A stretch of DNA of 64,000 nucleotides from Prolixibacteraceae bacterium (GCA_003506435.1 DOAQ01000011.1:1-64000); one strand, 5' to 3'. Counted from the first letter of the stretch, positions 29,326 to 39,177 are shown. Made by a program: numbers and translations. The notes: generated by a model not told the origin, from the sequence alone.

Positions 29326-29333
29326 TACCTTTG
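29326..29333 (+). promoter_or_regulatory. Candidate -7 box for the Crp-like gene
   Basis: TACCTTTG fits TAnnTTTG and lies about 28 nt before the start codon. A TTG at 29306-29308 has 17-nt spacing, slightly short. Confidence 0.4.
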
Positions 29334-29361
29334 ATGCTGCAAAACATGTAAATGAAAATTT

Positions 29362-30063
29362 ATGTTGAGTCATGAAATGGGGATCAAGGAAATTCTTGAT
29401 AATCCAAAATCAATATTTAGCCTTTTGACCCCTGAAGAAAAGGAGGAGCTGCAAAGCAATATCTCGCTTACCAATTATAAAAAAAACGAATTCATTTTTA
29501 AAGAAGGCGATAAACCAAGCGGTTTTCTTTTCCTTGTCGACGGAAAAATAAAAATTTTCAAGGAAGGCGTTGGCGGGAGAGAACAAATTATCCGGATGAC
29601 CAAACCGCTTGGGATGATTGGCTATCGCGCCCTTCTGGCGGGTGAAATCCACATTGCATCGGCAATGGCTCTTGAAGATTCGATTGTGGCCTACGTCAGC
29701 ATAGAAATGCTTTACAACCGTTTGCTCCGGAACTCTGATTTTGCCGGAAGAATTATCCGGAAACTCGCAAAGGAACTGGGTTTTTCAAATTTGCGGACAG
29801 TGACTCTGACCCAAAAACATATTCGTGGCCGTTTGGCCGAGTCCATCCTTCTGCTGAAAGACAAATACGGCTTTGAAAACGATGGCGCTACCCTGAAAGT
29901 TTACATGTCGCGCGAAGATATTGCCAACCTTTCAAACATGACAACGTCGAATGCCATCCGCACTTTATCAACTTTTGCAGGCGAAAAAATAATTGCCATC
30001 GACGGGCGAAAAATCCGAATTCTCGATGTTCACCGGCTGGAGCGGATTAGTAAATTAGGATAG
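29362..30063 (+). CDS. Crp/Fnr family transcriptional regulator
   Basis: A 233-residue regulator with an N-terminal cyclic-nucleotide-binding-like beta-roll (about 20-130, FIFKEGDKPSGFLFLVDGKI) and a C-terminal winged helix (MSREDIANLSNMTTSNAIRTLS, about 175-215). No Cys cluster is seen that would bind an Fe-S centre as in Fnr, so the signal is unknown. It is transcribed alone and ends at the terminator at 30099. Confidence 0.9.
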   Translation: MLSHEMGIKEILDNPKSIFSLLTPEEKEELQSNISLTNYKKNEFIFKEGDKPSGFLFLVDGKIKIFKEGVGGREQIIRMTKPLGMIGYRALLAGEIHIASAMALEDSIVAYVSIEMLYNRLLRNSDFAGRIIRKLAKELGFSNLRTVTLTQKHIRGRLAESILLLKDKYGFENDGATLKVYMSREDIANLSNMTTSNAIRTLSTFAGEKIIAIDGRKIRILDVHRLERISKLG

Positions 30064-30098
30064 TCACGACAATAACATACGCACATAAGAATAAATTT

Positions 30099-30124
30099 GC
30101 CGGTTCGATTGGACCGGCTTTTTT
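30099..30124 (+). terminator. Rho-independent terminator
   Basis: GCCGGT and ACCGGC arms (30099-30104, 30113-30118) followed by T6 end the crp-like gene. Confidence 0.88.
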
Positions 30125-30125
30125 A

Positions 30126-30409
30126 TCTTTGCCGGTAATTCAGGAAAAGAGGAAATGCCATTTCATTTCCGCAAAGACTTTGTCTAAAAGAATGAGACAA
30201 CTTTGCTTCCTCAGTGTATCGATATTCTGAGGCTCTCTAGTTCATGTTTGTACAAATTTCCGAACGCAATCAGCAAATTCACCAACCTTTACTTGTTAAT
30301 TGTTTTTCAATATCATATATTCGCAAACAACTGAGATACAAAAACAAATAAACACAAGTTGTTAAGTATTTATTTTTTAGTTGTTAAATCAAAACAAGAA
30401 TAGCAGTAA
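30126..30409. other. Intergenic region with nested hairpins before the second Fic gene
   Basis: No ORF. Bases 30147-30222 can fold into a branched structure: GGAAATG pairs with CATTTCC, GCAAAG...TTGTCT pairs with AGACAA..CTTTGC, and an outer GAGGAA pairs with TTCCTC. It could be a leader structure, an old repeat or chance. Confidence 0.35.
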
Positions 30410-31567
30410 ATGTCAGAGGCAAAATTCGTCCATTACGATTTGAAGTTAATAGAGCCTTCTTTTGGTTCTTCTCTTACCGATCTGGTCATTGAGTTAGACC
30501 ATCTAAGAAAGAAATCTCTTGGTGGCTCAACCCACCCTAAAGTATTTTTTCAATTAAAACATATTTTTCATACCTTGGAAAGCATAGGATCAGCGCGTAT
30601 TGAAGGAAACAACACAACCATTGCTGAATATATTGAAACAAAGTTAATCGAAACTAAAAATGTTCCATCTGGCATTAAAGAAATTCAGAACATCGAGAAA
30701 GCAATGGCCTTTATCGAAGAAAATGTCAGAGATTACCCAATAAATAGGGTCTTTGTAAGCGAGATGCACAAAATGATTGTAGATGGCTTGCCATCACCAC
30801 CAAATGGTGAAGGTGACCATACGCCAGGGGTATATAGAAAGGTAAATCTCAAAATACAAAAGTCAAATCATCAACCACCAGAATGGTTAAAAGTTGAGGA
30901 TTATATGGCTGAATTACTGGATTTCATTGATCGAGAAGATAGTCCAAAATATGATTTGATTAAAGCAGCAATTGCACATCACCGTTTTGTATGGATCCAC
31001 CCTTTTGGCAATGGAAATGGTCGAACTGTCCGGTTATTTACATACGCAATGTTAGTTAAAACAGGGTTCAATATTAATGTGGGAAGAATTATAAATCCAA
31101 CAGCCGTTTTTTGCAGTAACAGAAACGATTATTACGCCAATTTATCAGAAGCAGATAAAGGAACCGAAGCTGGTCTACTAACGTGGATTGAATATGTATT
31201 GAAGGGACTGAAAGAAGAAATAGAAAAAATAGATAAGCTCACAGACTACAACTACCTGAGGAAAGAAATCTTACTACCAACCATAAGTTATTCGTTAGAA
31301 AGAAAATATATTACTGATGTCGAAGCAAAAATTCTGAAGAGAGTAATTGATAAACAAGTAGTTCAGGCAGGAGACATGAAAGAGTTTTTTGTCGGCAAGG
31401 TTGATGCAGAAGTGTCAAGACAGATTCGAAAACTTATTGACAAAAAGATGCTTATCCCCGAAAAAGAAGGAGCAAGAAAGTACGTAATACGATTTGACAA
31501 CAACTACCTATTAAGAGGCATCATTAAGGCTTTGGGCGAAAAAGGATTTTTACCTGTACATGAATAA
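30410..31567 (+). CDS. Fic family protein, intact active site
   Basis: A 385-residue Fic/DOC protein. The inhibitory motif SARIEGN (Glu65) lies N-terminal of the fold, and the catalytic loop HPFGNGNGRTVR has His197, so AMPylation of a protein target is possible. A C-terminal winged-helix-like part (about 290-370) follows. Together these features match the self-inhibited Fic proteins of bacteria and archaea. It is more AT-rich than its neighbours and sits alone between core genes, which suits an acquired gene. Confidence 0.88.
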   Translation: MSEAKFVHYDLKLIEPSFGSSLTDLVIELDHLRKKSLGGSTHPKVFFQLKHIFHTLESIGSARIEGNNTTIAEYIETKLIETKNVPSGIKEIQNIEKAMAFIEENVRDYPINRVFVSEMHKMIVDGLPSPPNGEGDHTPGVYRKVNLKIQKSNHQPPEWLKVEDYMAELLDFIDREDSPKYDLIKAAIAHHRFVWIHPFGNGNGRTVRLFTYAMLVKTGFNINVGRIINPTAVFCSNRNDYYANLSEADKGTEAGLLTWIEYVLKGLKEEIEKIDKLTDYNYLRKEILLPTISYSLERKYITDVEAKILKRVIDKQVVQAGDMKEFFVGKVDAEVSRQIRKLIDKKMLIPEKEGARKYVIRFDNNYLLRGIIKALGEKGFLPVHE

Positions 31568-31615
31568 TTGTACACAGGCATCAAAGATATCGCCAACAAA
31601 AAATAGTTTCTTGGG

Positions 31616-33412
31616 TTATCCGATAATCTCCATTTTTTTCATCAGGAAGGTGGCATTCATGGTTTGAGTGACGCCCGGGCGAAGACGGTAATCGAACGAC
31701 AGGTCGTCGTTGGCAAGCTGCACCTCGAAACATTGGTTCTGAATTGAATCAGGGAACTGATTGGCCAGTTCGGTCAGTTTTAAATCGTGGGTAGCAACAA
31801 TGCCGACAGCTTCGAGCGAGATAAGTTGTTTTATCAGTTCTTTCGAGCCGTTCAGCTTGTCGACCGAGTTGGTGCCTTTCAGCATTTCATCGATAATCAC
31901 AAACAGCTTTTCCCCTTTTCGGATGCGTTCCAGCAATTGCTGCAAACGAAGCAGTTCGGCATAAAAATACGATTCGTCATTCATCAAATTATCCGTCGTG
32001 CGCATGTTCGTGTACAGGGCAATAGGTGTAAATTTCATTTGGCGGGCACACACTTTGCATCCGTTCATCGCCAATATCAGGTTGATTCCGACAGTGCGTA
32101 AAAACGTACTTTTCCCGGCCATATTGGCCCCGGTAATAATGGCCAGTTTCCCTCTTCCGTCCAGAATAAAGTCATTGTCAACCCGCTTTTGAGTGTTAAT
32201 CAACGGATGCCCTAACTTTTCAGTATCAAAAATAAAGTAGTCGCTTTGGGGAACCGGCAAAGCCCATTCAGCATGGTTGAAGTTGTAGTTTCCGAAGCTG
32301 GAAAGAGCGTCGAACTCTGCAATAACGTCAAACCATTGATCGAGCAGATGATGGTATTGCTGATGCCATTTGCTGAGTTTGTAAATGCAACGGATGTCCC
32401 ACAGAAATACAGAATTGAAAACCAACGTGAGCACCATGTTGCGCCCGTAGTCAAGTTGAGCGATCAGCTTCACCAGATTGTTGCTGATCTGGCTGGCCGA
32501 CTGGTTTTGAAAATACAGGCCCGTTTTTAGCTGTTGCAGTTGCTCCGACTGAAAACGTTTATTCTCAATGTCGTGGAGCATCTCAATATATTTCGACAAT
32601 ATTTCGGAGCGGCTTCCGAACTGCTGATGAAACCGCTGTATTGTTTTTGTTGAAAAACCGTAAATGGCCCACTGAGAAAGGATAAAAAGAAGAACCAGTC
32701 CCCAGGGAACAATTGAAAAAATATTCAGAAGTATAACAATTATTGTGAGTATGGGAAAAACTTTGATAAACAGATGAATCACCTGTTCATTTTTCAACCG
32801 GAATGACGTGGAAGACCATTGAAAAATCAGATCAAAATCACGCTGATCACTATCGGTTTTTCCTTTTGCCGCAAAATGCTGTCTCCAGTCCAGTTCTTCA
32901 GCCAATTCCTGAATAGCTTTCTGTTTCTTTATTATTTTTTCGGGATTGAGTTCACTATTTTCAAGCAAACAGGCCAGCTTTTTTTGTCCGCGTTGGGTTG
33001 AAGTCCGGTTCAGGAATTGAAAAAATGACCGAAGGCCAAACAAATCAAGGTCGAACGAAAACGAATGGTGAATGTTTATGAATTCGCTGCCATCCTTAAA
33101 ATGATCAAAATTGCCATCCAGCGCTTTCAGTTCATCTTCGTTAATACGTATAAGGTTTTGATAGAATTGCTTTTCTTTTTCTTTCAGGATATAAACTTTT
33201 ACCAGATATAAGAAAGAGGCAAACAGGAAAACGGCAACAGGAACAACCACTTGTACGCCAAAACTCCACAAATAAACAGCGGATAGAATGATCGAAACAA
33301 AAATAATCAGCCTTGTCAGCGCAATCCATTTCAGCTTTCGTACAGTTTGCTGAAGTTTAGACTGATAACCGGACAATAATTCCTGGTAAACAAATTGAGG
33401 GCTGGCATTCAT
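31616..33412 (-). CDS. MutS-like ATPase with membrane spans
   Basis: A 598-residue protein with two pairs of membrane spans (about residues 28-70 and 210-250). It ends in a MutS-type ABC ATPase domain with Walker A GANMAGKSTFLRTVG (about 437) and Walker B FVIIDEMLKGTNS (about 520), then ATHDLKL. The DNA-mismatch-binding domains of true MutS are missing. Bacteroidota carry this form as 'DNA mismatch repair protein MutS-like'; its role is unknown. It precedes a PAP2 gene and obg on the same strand with almost no gaps. Confidence 0.85.
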   Translation of the reverse strand: MNASPQFVYQELLSGYQSKLQQTVRKLKWIALTRLIIFVSIILSAVYLWSFGVQVVVPVAVFLFASFLYLVKVYILKEKEKQFYQNLIRINEDELKALDGNFDHFKDGSEFINIHHSFSFDLDLFGLRSFFQFLNRTSTQRGQKKLACLLENSELNPEKIIKKQKAIQELAEELDWRQHFAAKGKTDSDQRDFDLIFQWSSTSFRLKNEQVIHLFIKVFPILTIIVILLNIFSIVPWGLVLLFILSQWAIYGFSTKTIQRFHQQFGSRSEILSKYIEMLHDIENKRFQSEQLQQLKTGLYFQNQSASQISNNLVKLIAQLDYGRNMVLTLVFNSVFLWDIRCIYKLSKWHQQYHHLLDQWFDVIAEFDALSSFGNYNFNHAEWALPVPQSDYFIFDTEKLGHPLINTQKRVDNDFILDGRGKLAIITGANMAGKSTFLRTVGINLILAMNGCKVCARQMKFTPIALYTNMRTTDNLMNDESYFYAELLRLQQLLERIRKGEKLFVIIDEMLKGTNSVDKLNGSKELIKQLISLEAVGIVATHDLKLTELANQFPDSIQNQCFEVQLANDDLSFDYRLRPGVTQTMNATFLMKKMEIIG

Positions 33413-33415
33413 GAT

Positions 33416-34108
33416 TTATAAAAAGTTATAATGCTGAAGCCTCCCGATCACCAGCATCATGGTTGCCACCGACACAATAAATACGATCACAAAACTCAGC
33501 GCTTCGGCAGGTGTCAGGCTGGTTTCCGATATTTTTGGGGAACGGGCCAAAGCAATTTTCTGCTCTATGAAAAGCACTATTTTATAGAAAATGTATCCGG
33601 TAAAAATTCCCCAGACAATCCCAACCAGTATATCGAACGGATAGTGGACCCCGAGATAAATACGCGAATATGAAACAGCAAGCGCCCAACAAAAAATAGT
33701 GACCGTATACAGCCTGTTATTGAAAAGTTTTGAGGTCAGAAACGCAACAGCAATGGTATTGGAGGCATGTGATGAAAAGAATCCGTGAAGTCCTCCTTTC
33801 CGGAAAACATTGTGTACCAGATCACCAATCACAGGATCGTGGACCGGACGTAATCGTTTTACCGATTCTTTTACCAACACCGATAACTGATCGCTGAAAA
33901 CAACGGCAAGGATGATAATCCCGAATATGAGGATAGATTTCATCCTGTATTTTTTCAGGATCAGAATTCCAAAGGCAAAATACAGCGGAAGCCAGATTTC
34001 TTTTCGCGTGAACATCAGCATCACCATGTCCCAGAATTCGTTGTGCAAACCATTCAGGAACAACAGCAACGACTGGTCAAGTTCTTTTAAAAATGAAATC
34101 AAGGCCAT
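33416..34108 (-). CDS. PAP2-family membrane phosphatase
   Basis: A membrane phosphatase of about 230 residues with six spans. The three acid-phosphatase motifs are present: KESVKRLRP, FSSHASNT and SRIYLGVHYPFDI, whose Ser, His and Arg residues form the active site. It likely dephosphorylates undecaprenyl pyrophosphate or phosphatidate-type lipids. I prefer the ATG at 34108, three bases downstream of the obg stop; the ATG at 34132 would overlap obg. Confidence 0.9.
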   Translation of the reverse strand: MALISFLKELDQSLLLFLNGLHNEFWDMVMLMFTRKEIWLPLYFAFGILILKKYRMKSILIFGIIILAVVFSDQLSVLVKESVKRLRPVHDPVIGDLVHNVFRKGGLHGFFSSHASNTIAVAFLTSKLFNNRLYTVTIFCWALAVSYSRIYLGVHYPFDILVGIVWGIFTGYIFYKIVLFIEQKIALARSPKISETSLTPAEALSFVIVFIVSVATMMLVIGRLQHYNFL

Positions 34109-34110
34109 GT

Positions 34111-35100
34111 TTACGGGTTCAATATTTGCCAAATTTTATCTTTCAGCCGGGCAATGCCAAATCCTGTGACCGAAGATATAAACATGTGGGGAATATCTCC
34201 AAGTTCTGCACTTATTTCTTTTATTAAATCTTCATCCAGAAAATCGCTCTTGCTGATAGCCAGAAAACGATCTTTGTCGAGCAATTCGGGATTATATTTT
34301 TCGAGTTCATTCAACAGAATGAAATATTCTTTGCGGTGATCTTTGCTGTCGGCAGGAACCATGAAAAGCAGCATCGAGTTTCGTTCGATATGTCTCAGAA
34401 AACGCAGGCCGAGGCCTTTTCCTTCGTGTGCCCCTTCTATAATCCCCGGAATATCAGCCATTACAAAAGAACGGCTTTCACGATGCCCGACAATACCAAG
34501 ATTAGGAACAAGGGTGGTGAACGGATAATCAGCAATCTCGGGTTTGGCTGCTGAAACAACTGATAACAAAGTTGATTTTCCGGCATTTGGAAACCCAACT
34601 AATCCAACGTCAGCAAGAATTTTCAGTTCCATAATTTTCCAGCCTTCGGTGTAATCTTCACCCGGCTGGGCAAAACGCGGCGCCTGGTGGGTTGCCGATT
34701 TGAAATGAGTATTTCCCTGCCCTCCACGGCCTCCTTTTTCGAGAATAAAAGTTTCACCGTCTTTGGTAATCTCACATATATGCTCTTCGGTTTCCACGTC
34801 TTTTACAACAGTTCCCAGCGGCACTTCCAGGATGACATCTTCGCCATCGGCTCCAAAACTGCACTGCTTTCCACCCGACTCGCCATGCCCTGCGTAAATA
34901 TGTTTTTGATATTTCAGATGAAGAAGTGTCCACAACTGGGCGTTCCCTTTTAAAATAACATGTCCGCCCCGTCCGCCATCGCCACCATCAGGGCCACCTT
35001 TCGGTACAAACTTTTCTCTGCGGAAATGCATCGACCCGGCTCCGCCTTTTCCCGAACGGGTAAATATTTTTACGTAATCAACAAAATTGCTTTCTGCCAT
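34111..35100 (-). CDS. obgE: GTPase Obg/CgtA
   Basis: A 329-residue ribosome-associated GTPase with the Gly-rich Obg fold (1-158: GGDGGRGGHVILKG and related), then a G domain with GFPNAGKSTLL (G1, about 167), DIPGIIEGAHEGKGLG (G3) and ISKSD (G4). It lacks the C-terminal OCT domain of some homologues, as is usual here. First gene of the obg-PAP2-MutS-like run. Confidence 0.95.
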   Translation of the reverse strand: MAESNFVDYVKIFTRSGKGGAGSMHFRREKFVPKGGPDGGDGGRGGHVILKGNAQLWTLLHLKYQKHIYAGHGESGGKQCSFGADGEDVILEVPLGTVVKDVETEEHICEITKDGETFILEKGGRGGQGNTHFKSATHQAPRFAQPGEDYTEGWKIMELKILADVGLVGFPNAGKSTLLSVVSAAKPEIADYPFTTLVPNLGIVGHRESRSFVMADIPGIIEGAHEGKGLGLRFLRHIERNSMLLFMVPADSKDHRKEYFILLNELEKYNPELLDKDRFLAISKSDFLDEDLIKEISAELGDIPHMFISSVTGFGIARLKDKIWQILNP

Positions 35101-35353
35101 AATTGTTTTCAGAATTGAAAATACAAAAGTACAGCGAATTTATGGGATAGAAAAATGCAGGGATAAATCAAGCATTCTGTCAATTATACGGAAAGCGGCG
35201 TGATGCTTTTCGAAACGCCCCGCGCAATCTGACAAAACAGGCAATCCGGTAAATAAAAAATTTTTGTAAACATGCAATTCAGTCAGTATTTCTGCTTAAG
35301 CCTACTTTGGCATATTTTTTATTCCTTTGATGACGTAATTAAAATTTTTAAAA

Positions 35354-36130
35354 ATGAATCTGACAAAATCATCAAATCCTGTTTTCGGGCAACAGGCTTT
35401 TAGCCGATCATATTCCGACACCAATGAAGGTGTGATGACCATTAACGGCACGGTAAACAAAACCGGACTGATGCTGGCTATCGTTATTTTTGCTGCCTTG
35501 TTTACCTGGAATAAATTTTTTGGAGTTTACGATCCGGCCTCGCCGGAAACCGCATTTTCTTCCGTAAAATTATGGCTGATACTGGGAGCAATCGGCGGTC
35601 TTATCACTGCACTGGTTACTGCATTCAGGCCACAGAGCGCTGCCATTTCGGCGCCGGTCTATGCTGTTTTCGAAGGACTTTTTCTGGGCGGTATCTCCGC
35701 TTTCTTTGAATCCATGTATCCCGGATTGGTGATGCGTGCAGTGTCGCTTACTTTTGGCGTTTTCCTGATTATGCTTTTCCTGTTCCGCTCCGGAACAATC
35801 AGGGCAACCGGCAAATTTAAAATGGGAATTATTGCTGCAACCGGCGGTATCGCGCTGGTTTATCTTGCAAGTTTTATTGCCGGACTGTTCGGCGCCAACC
35901 TCAACTTTTTGTACGGAAACGGAACTATTGGTATCGGGTTCAGCCTCGTAGTTGTAGTCATAGCAGCTCTCAACCTGATCCTCGACTTCGATATGATCGA
36001 GCAGGGGGCACGCGCCGGAGCGCCTAAATTTATGGAATGGTACGGCGCATTCGGGCTGATGGTCACCCTGATCTGGCTGTACCTCGAAATGCTGAGGTTG
36101 CTCGCCAAACTTGCTTCGAGCAGAGATTAA
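35354..36130 (+). CDS. Bax inhibitor-1/YccA family membrane protein
   Basis: A 258-residue protein with about seven membrane spans. The C-terminal LILDFDMIEQGARAGAPKFMEWYGAFGLMVTLIWLYLEMLRLL carries the conserved acidic residues and aromatic pattern of the BI-1/YccA family, which in other systems conducts Ca2+ or controls membrane proteases. Monocistronic with a strong terminator. Confidence 0.88.
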   Translation: MNLTKSSNPVFGQQAFSRSYSDTNEGVMTINGTVNKTGLMLAIVIFAALFTWNKFFGVYDPASPETAFSSVKLWLILGAIGGLITALVTAFRPQSAAISAPVYAVFEGLFLGGISAFFESMYPGLVMRAVSLTFGVFLIMLFLFRSGTIRATGKFKMGIIAATGGIALVYLASFIAGLFGANLNFLYGNGTIGIGFSLVVVVIAALNLILDFDMIEQGARAGAPKFMEWYGAFGLMVTLIWLYLEMLRLLAKLASSRD

Positions 36131-36155
36131 TTAGTTTTCAGTCGCAGTTTCACTA

Positions 36156-36198
36156 AAAAAAGGATCCGGCCTTTTTGAAAAGGCCGGATCCTTTTTTT
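36156..36198 (+). terminator. Strong terminator hairpin
   Basis: Long arms AAAAGGATCCGGCC and GGCCGGATCCTTTT followed by T-rich sequence end the BI-1 gene. Confidence 0.92.
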
Positions 36199-36335
36199 AT
36201 GGGTGAGGCCCCGAAATTTCGGGGTTAACTTCCGATTCTTTTTTACGCGGTTAAAAACCACGTCACCCGTTGCTTTTATTTTTCGGCTATAAATGTTATT
36301 TTTCGGCGGATAAAAAGAAAAATCAGGCGCACTTT

Positions 36336-37502
36336 ATGGAAATTATTCAGGTAACTGATAAAAAAGCGGTTACAGCTTTTCACGAATTACCACTGCATAT
36401 TTACAGGAACGATAAAAATTGGGTTCCATCTTTGCGAATGATGATCGAGAACATTTTTAATCCCCAAAAGAATGCCGGTTTTATTAACGGCGATGCCCGT
36501 CGGTGGCTGGTAAAAGATAAAGATCATATTATTGGACGGATTGCAGCTTTTTACGATCGCAGCAAAATAGAAGAAGTCACGGAACCGGTTGGAGGAATTG
36601 GTTTTTTCGAATGCGAAAACAATCAACAAGCCGCCAGTCTGCTTTTCGATGCTGCCCGCGACTGGCTAAAAAGCGAAGGGTTCACTGCAATGGATGGCCC
36701 CGTTAATTTCGGCGAAAACTTTTTCCACTGGGGCTTGCTGGTCGATGGTTTCCGGCAACAGGGTTTTGGAATGCAGTACCACCCGGCATATTACAAACAG
36801 CTTTTCGAAGAATACGGGTTCAAAACGTATTACCAGCAATTTAGTTACCATATCGATATTACCAGTCCCGACTTACCGGAACGTTTCTGGAAAATTGCTG
36901 CATGGGTAGCCCAAAAGAAGGATTTTCACTACAAAACCTTTTCGTTCAAGGAACAGGATCGTTGTATCAACGATTTTCTGACGATTCATCATCAAGCATG
37001 GAATAAACATCACAATTATAAACCTATCAACCGGGAGGATTTGAAAGCCCTGATCCGCGATGCAAAAATGGTGCTGGAAGAAGATTTTATCTGGTATGTA
37101 TATCACAAAAACGAGCCGATAGCCTTTTTCATGATGATCCCGGATTTAAACCAGCTTTTAAAATATCTGAAAGACGGAAAACTAAACCTGTTCCGAATTA
37201 TAAAACTTCTTTACCTGAAACACAAAAAAGTAATGACCCGTTGCCGCGTGCTGGTGATGGGAGTAGTTCCCAAATTTCAGCGTTCGGGAATCGAATCAGG
37301 GATTTTCTGGCAAATCAGACAAGTTTTACTGAAAAAAAACTGGTACAACGAAATGGAATTAAGCTGGGTCGGCGATTTCAACCCGAAAATGATTTCGTTA
37401 TTTAAATCAGTAGGCAGTCAATATGCGAAAACCCACGAAACTATGCGCTATTTGTTCGACCGGAACAAGCCATTCGAGCGGTTGTCGGTTATTGAAGAAT
37501 AA
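36336..37502 (+). CDS. GNAT-like N-acetyltransferase domain protein, copy 1
   Basis: A protein of about 388 residues. I choose the ATG at 36336 because MEIIQVTDKKAVTAFHELPL aligns with the start of the next gene, while the longer frame from 36270 adds unrelated residues. The family (YghO/'GNAT family' in Bacteroidota) has LPxxIYRNDKNWVP near the start, DGPVNFGENFFHWGLLV at about 110 and a C-terminal acyl-CoA-type segment, VLVMGVVPKFQRSGIES. The substrate is unknown. It forms a tandem pair with the next gene. Confidence 0.85.
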   Translation: MEIIQVTDKKAVTAFHELPLHIYRNDKNWVPSLRMMIENIFNPQKNAGFINGDARRWLVKDKDHIIGRIAAFYDRSKIEEVTEPVGGIGFFECENNQQAASLLFDAARDWLKSEGFTAMDGPVNFGENFFHWGLLVDGFRQQGFGMQYHPAYYKQLFEEYGFKTYYQQFSYHIDITSPDLPERFWKIAAWVAQKKDFHYKTFSFKEQDRCINDFLTIHHQAWNKHHNYKPINREDLKALIRDAKMVLEEDFIWYVYHKNEPIAFFMMIPDLNQLLKYLKDGKLNLFRIIKLLYLKHKKVMTRCRVLVMGVVPKFQRSGIESGIFWQIRQVLLKKNWYNEMELSWVGDFNPKMISLFKSVGSQYAKTHETMRYLFDRNKPFERLSVIEE

Positions 37503-37554
37503 GCATGTTGTAAATTCTGAAAATGTTGTAAATTGACCACAAAAACAAATAGCC

Positions 37555-38721
37555 ATGCAAATCATTAAAGTTACAGATAATCAAACCCGAAAACTTTTCC
37601 ACAAAGTTCCGCACCTGATTTACCGGAACGATAAAAACTGGGCAGCTCCCATTGAGGGAATGGTTGAAAACACATTTACGCCGGGGAAAAACCCTTCGTT
37701 CAAAGACGGTGTGGCCGAACGCTGGGTTTTACTGGACGAAAAAAATAATCCCATCGGCCGTATTGCCGCTTTTATTCAGTATGGGAAATCGAAAACATAC
37801 GAGCAACCGACCGGCGGCTGCGGTTATTTCGAGTGCATCGACAATTATGAAGCGGCAAAAACATTGTTCGACACAGCAAAAGAATGGCTGTCCGGCCAGG
37901 GAATGGAAGCCATGGACGGGCCGGTGAACTTTGGCGAAAACTACATGAACTGGGGTTTACTGGTTGACGGGTTCATGCCACAAGGCTACGGAATGCCATA
38001 CAATCCGCCGTATTACGAAGCTCTCTTCCGCAAATACGGCTTTGAGGTTTATTTCGAACAATACAGTTACCATCTCGATTATTTGGTACCATTTCCCGAA
38101 CGTTTCTGGAAAATTGCAGGTTGGGTTGCCCAAAAACCGGGATACAGTTTTAAACATTTCGATTACAGCAAAACGGAACAATTCATTCAGGATTTTTGCG
38201 CTGTTTACGATGGGGCCTGGCGTTTCCACGAGCATTTTAAACCGCTCGATCCGCAGGACCTGCGCGACTTTTTGGTTGATTCAAAAGCTGTTCTTGATCC
38301 CGAAATGATTTGGTTTGCCTATCACGAAGAAGAACCAATCGCCATGTTTGTGATGATCCCCGACATCAACCAGATTTTGCAAAAGTTGAACGGTAAACTG
38401 AATTTCTTCAATATGATGAAATTCCTCTGGCACAAAAAGAACAAAGCAATTAACCGCACCCGCATCCTTATTATGGGTGTTGTTCCAAAGTATCAGAAAT
38501 CAGGAATTGAATCGGCAATTTTCTGGCATCAGGATAAATTGATGAAGAAAAAGCCGCAGTATACCGAAGTTGAACTTTCATGGGCAGGCGATTTCAACCC
38601 CAAAATTATTGCCCTGTATAAATCGGTTGGCGGCAAACAAATGAAAACCCACTATACAATGCGATATCTTTTCGACCGGACAAAACCGTTTCACAGGGCC
38701 CCAATAATTAATCCTGAATAG
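37555..38721 (+). CDS. GNAT-like N-acetyltransferase domain protein, copy 2
   Basis: A 388-residue paralogue of the preceding protein, alignable end to end with the same landmarks: PHLIYRNDKNWAAP, DGPVNFGENYMNWGLLVDG and ILIMGVVPKYQKSGIES. About half of the residues look identical by eye. The 52-nt gap suggests one transcript. The pair arose by tandem duplication old enough to have diverged throughout. Confidence 0.87.
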   Translation: MQIIKVTDNQTRKLFHKVPHLIYRNDKNWAAPIEGMVENTFTPGKNPSFKDGVAERWVLLDEKNNPIGRIAAFIQYGKSKTYEQPTGGCGYFECIDNYEAAKTLFDTAKEWLSGQGMEAMDGPVNFGENYMNWGLLVDGFMPQGYGMPYNPPYYEALFRKYGFEVYFEQYSYHLDYLVPFPERFWKIAGWVAQKPGYSFKHFDYSKTEQFIQDFCAVYDGAWRFHEHFKPLDPQDLRDFLVDSKAVLDPEMIWFAYHEEEPIAMFVMIPDINQILQKLNGKLNFFNMMKFLWHKKNKAINRTRILIMGVVPKYQKSGIESAIFWHQDKLMKKKPQYTEVELSWAGDFNPKIIALYKSVGGKQMKTHYTMRYLFDRTKPFHRAPIINPE

Positions 38722-38830
38722 CCGGGGAAAAATTTGCAGTAGCAAACCATCGTGCAACGTCCGATTTTTCTGATTTCAGACAACAGATAGTTATTTGCTG
38801 CAAAAAAATGAAAAAATATTTTTTTGATGG

Positions 38831-38861
38831 TTTGCATATTAAAAGAGTATATATATCTTTG
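38831..38861 (+). promoter_or_regulatory. Promoter of rpmE2
   Basis: TTTG (38831-38834), 19 nt, then TATCTTTG (38854-38861) is a textbook Bacteroidota housekeeping promoter 36 nt upstream of the L31 start codon. Confidence 0.8.
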
Positions 38862-38896
38862 CAAGCCGATTTTAACAATGATAAGGAGATAATATA

Positions 38897-39160
38897 ATGA
38901 AAAAAGGAATACATCCGGATAGCTATCGCATGGTTGCGTTTAAAGATATGTCGAACGAACATGTTTTTCTCACTAAATCGACGGTCAATACAAGAGAAAC
39001 CATTGAGGTTGATGGCGTTCAGTATCCGTTGGTTAAGATCGAGATTTCGAGTACTTCTCATCCTTTTTACACAGGTAAAATGAAACTTGTTGATACCGCA
39101 GGACGCGTTGATAAATTCATGAGCAGGTACGGAAAACACATGGATGCAAGAAAGAAATAA
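38897..39160 (+). CDS. rpmE2: Ribosomal protein L31 type B
   Basis: An 87-residue large-subunit protein. It starts MKKGIHPDSYRMVAFKDMSN and ends in the basic KHMDARKK. The Cys residues of zinc-binding type A L31 are absent, so this is the zinc-independent B type usually used in Bacteroidota. Flanked by a clear promoter and terminator. Confidence 0.96.
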   Translation: MKKGIHPDSYRMVAFKDMSNEHVFLTKSTVNTRETIEVDGVQYPLVKIEISSTSHPFYTGKMKLVDTAGRVDKFMSRYGKHMDARKK

Positions 39161-39177
39161 TTAGAACCGCGCTATAT

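Noticed and set aside
36201..36268. CCCCGAAATTTCGGGG palindrome with GGGTGA/TCACCC ends after the BI-1 gene
   Set aside because: Ends are only 6 bp and nothing else supports a mobile element; possibly a secondary terminator.
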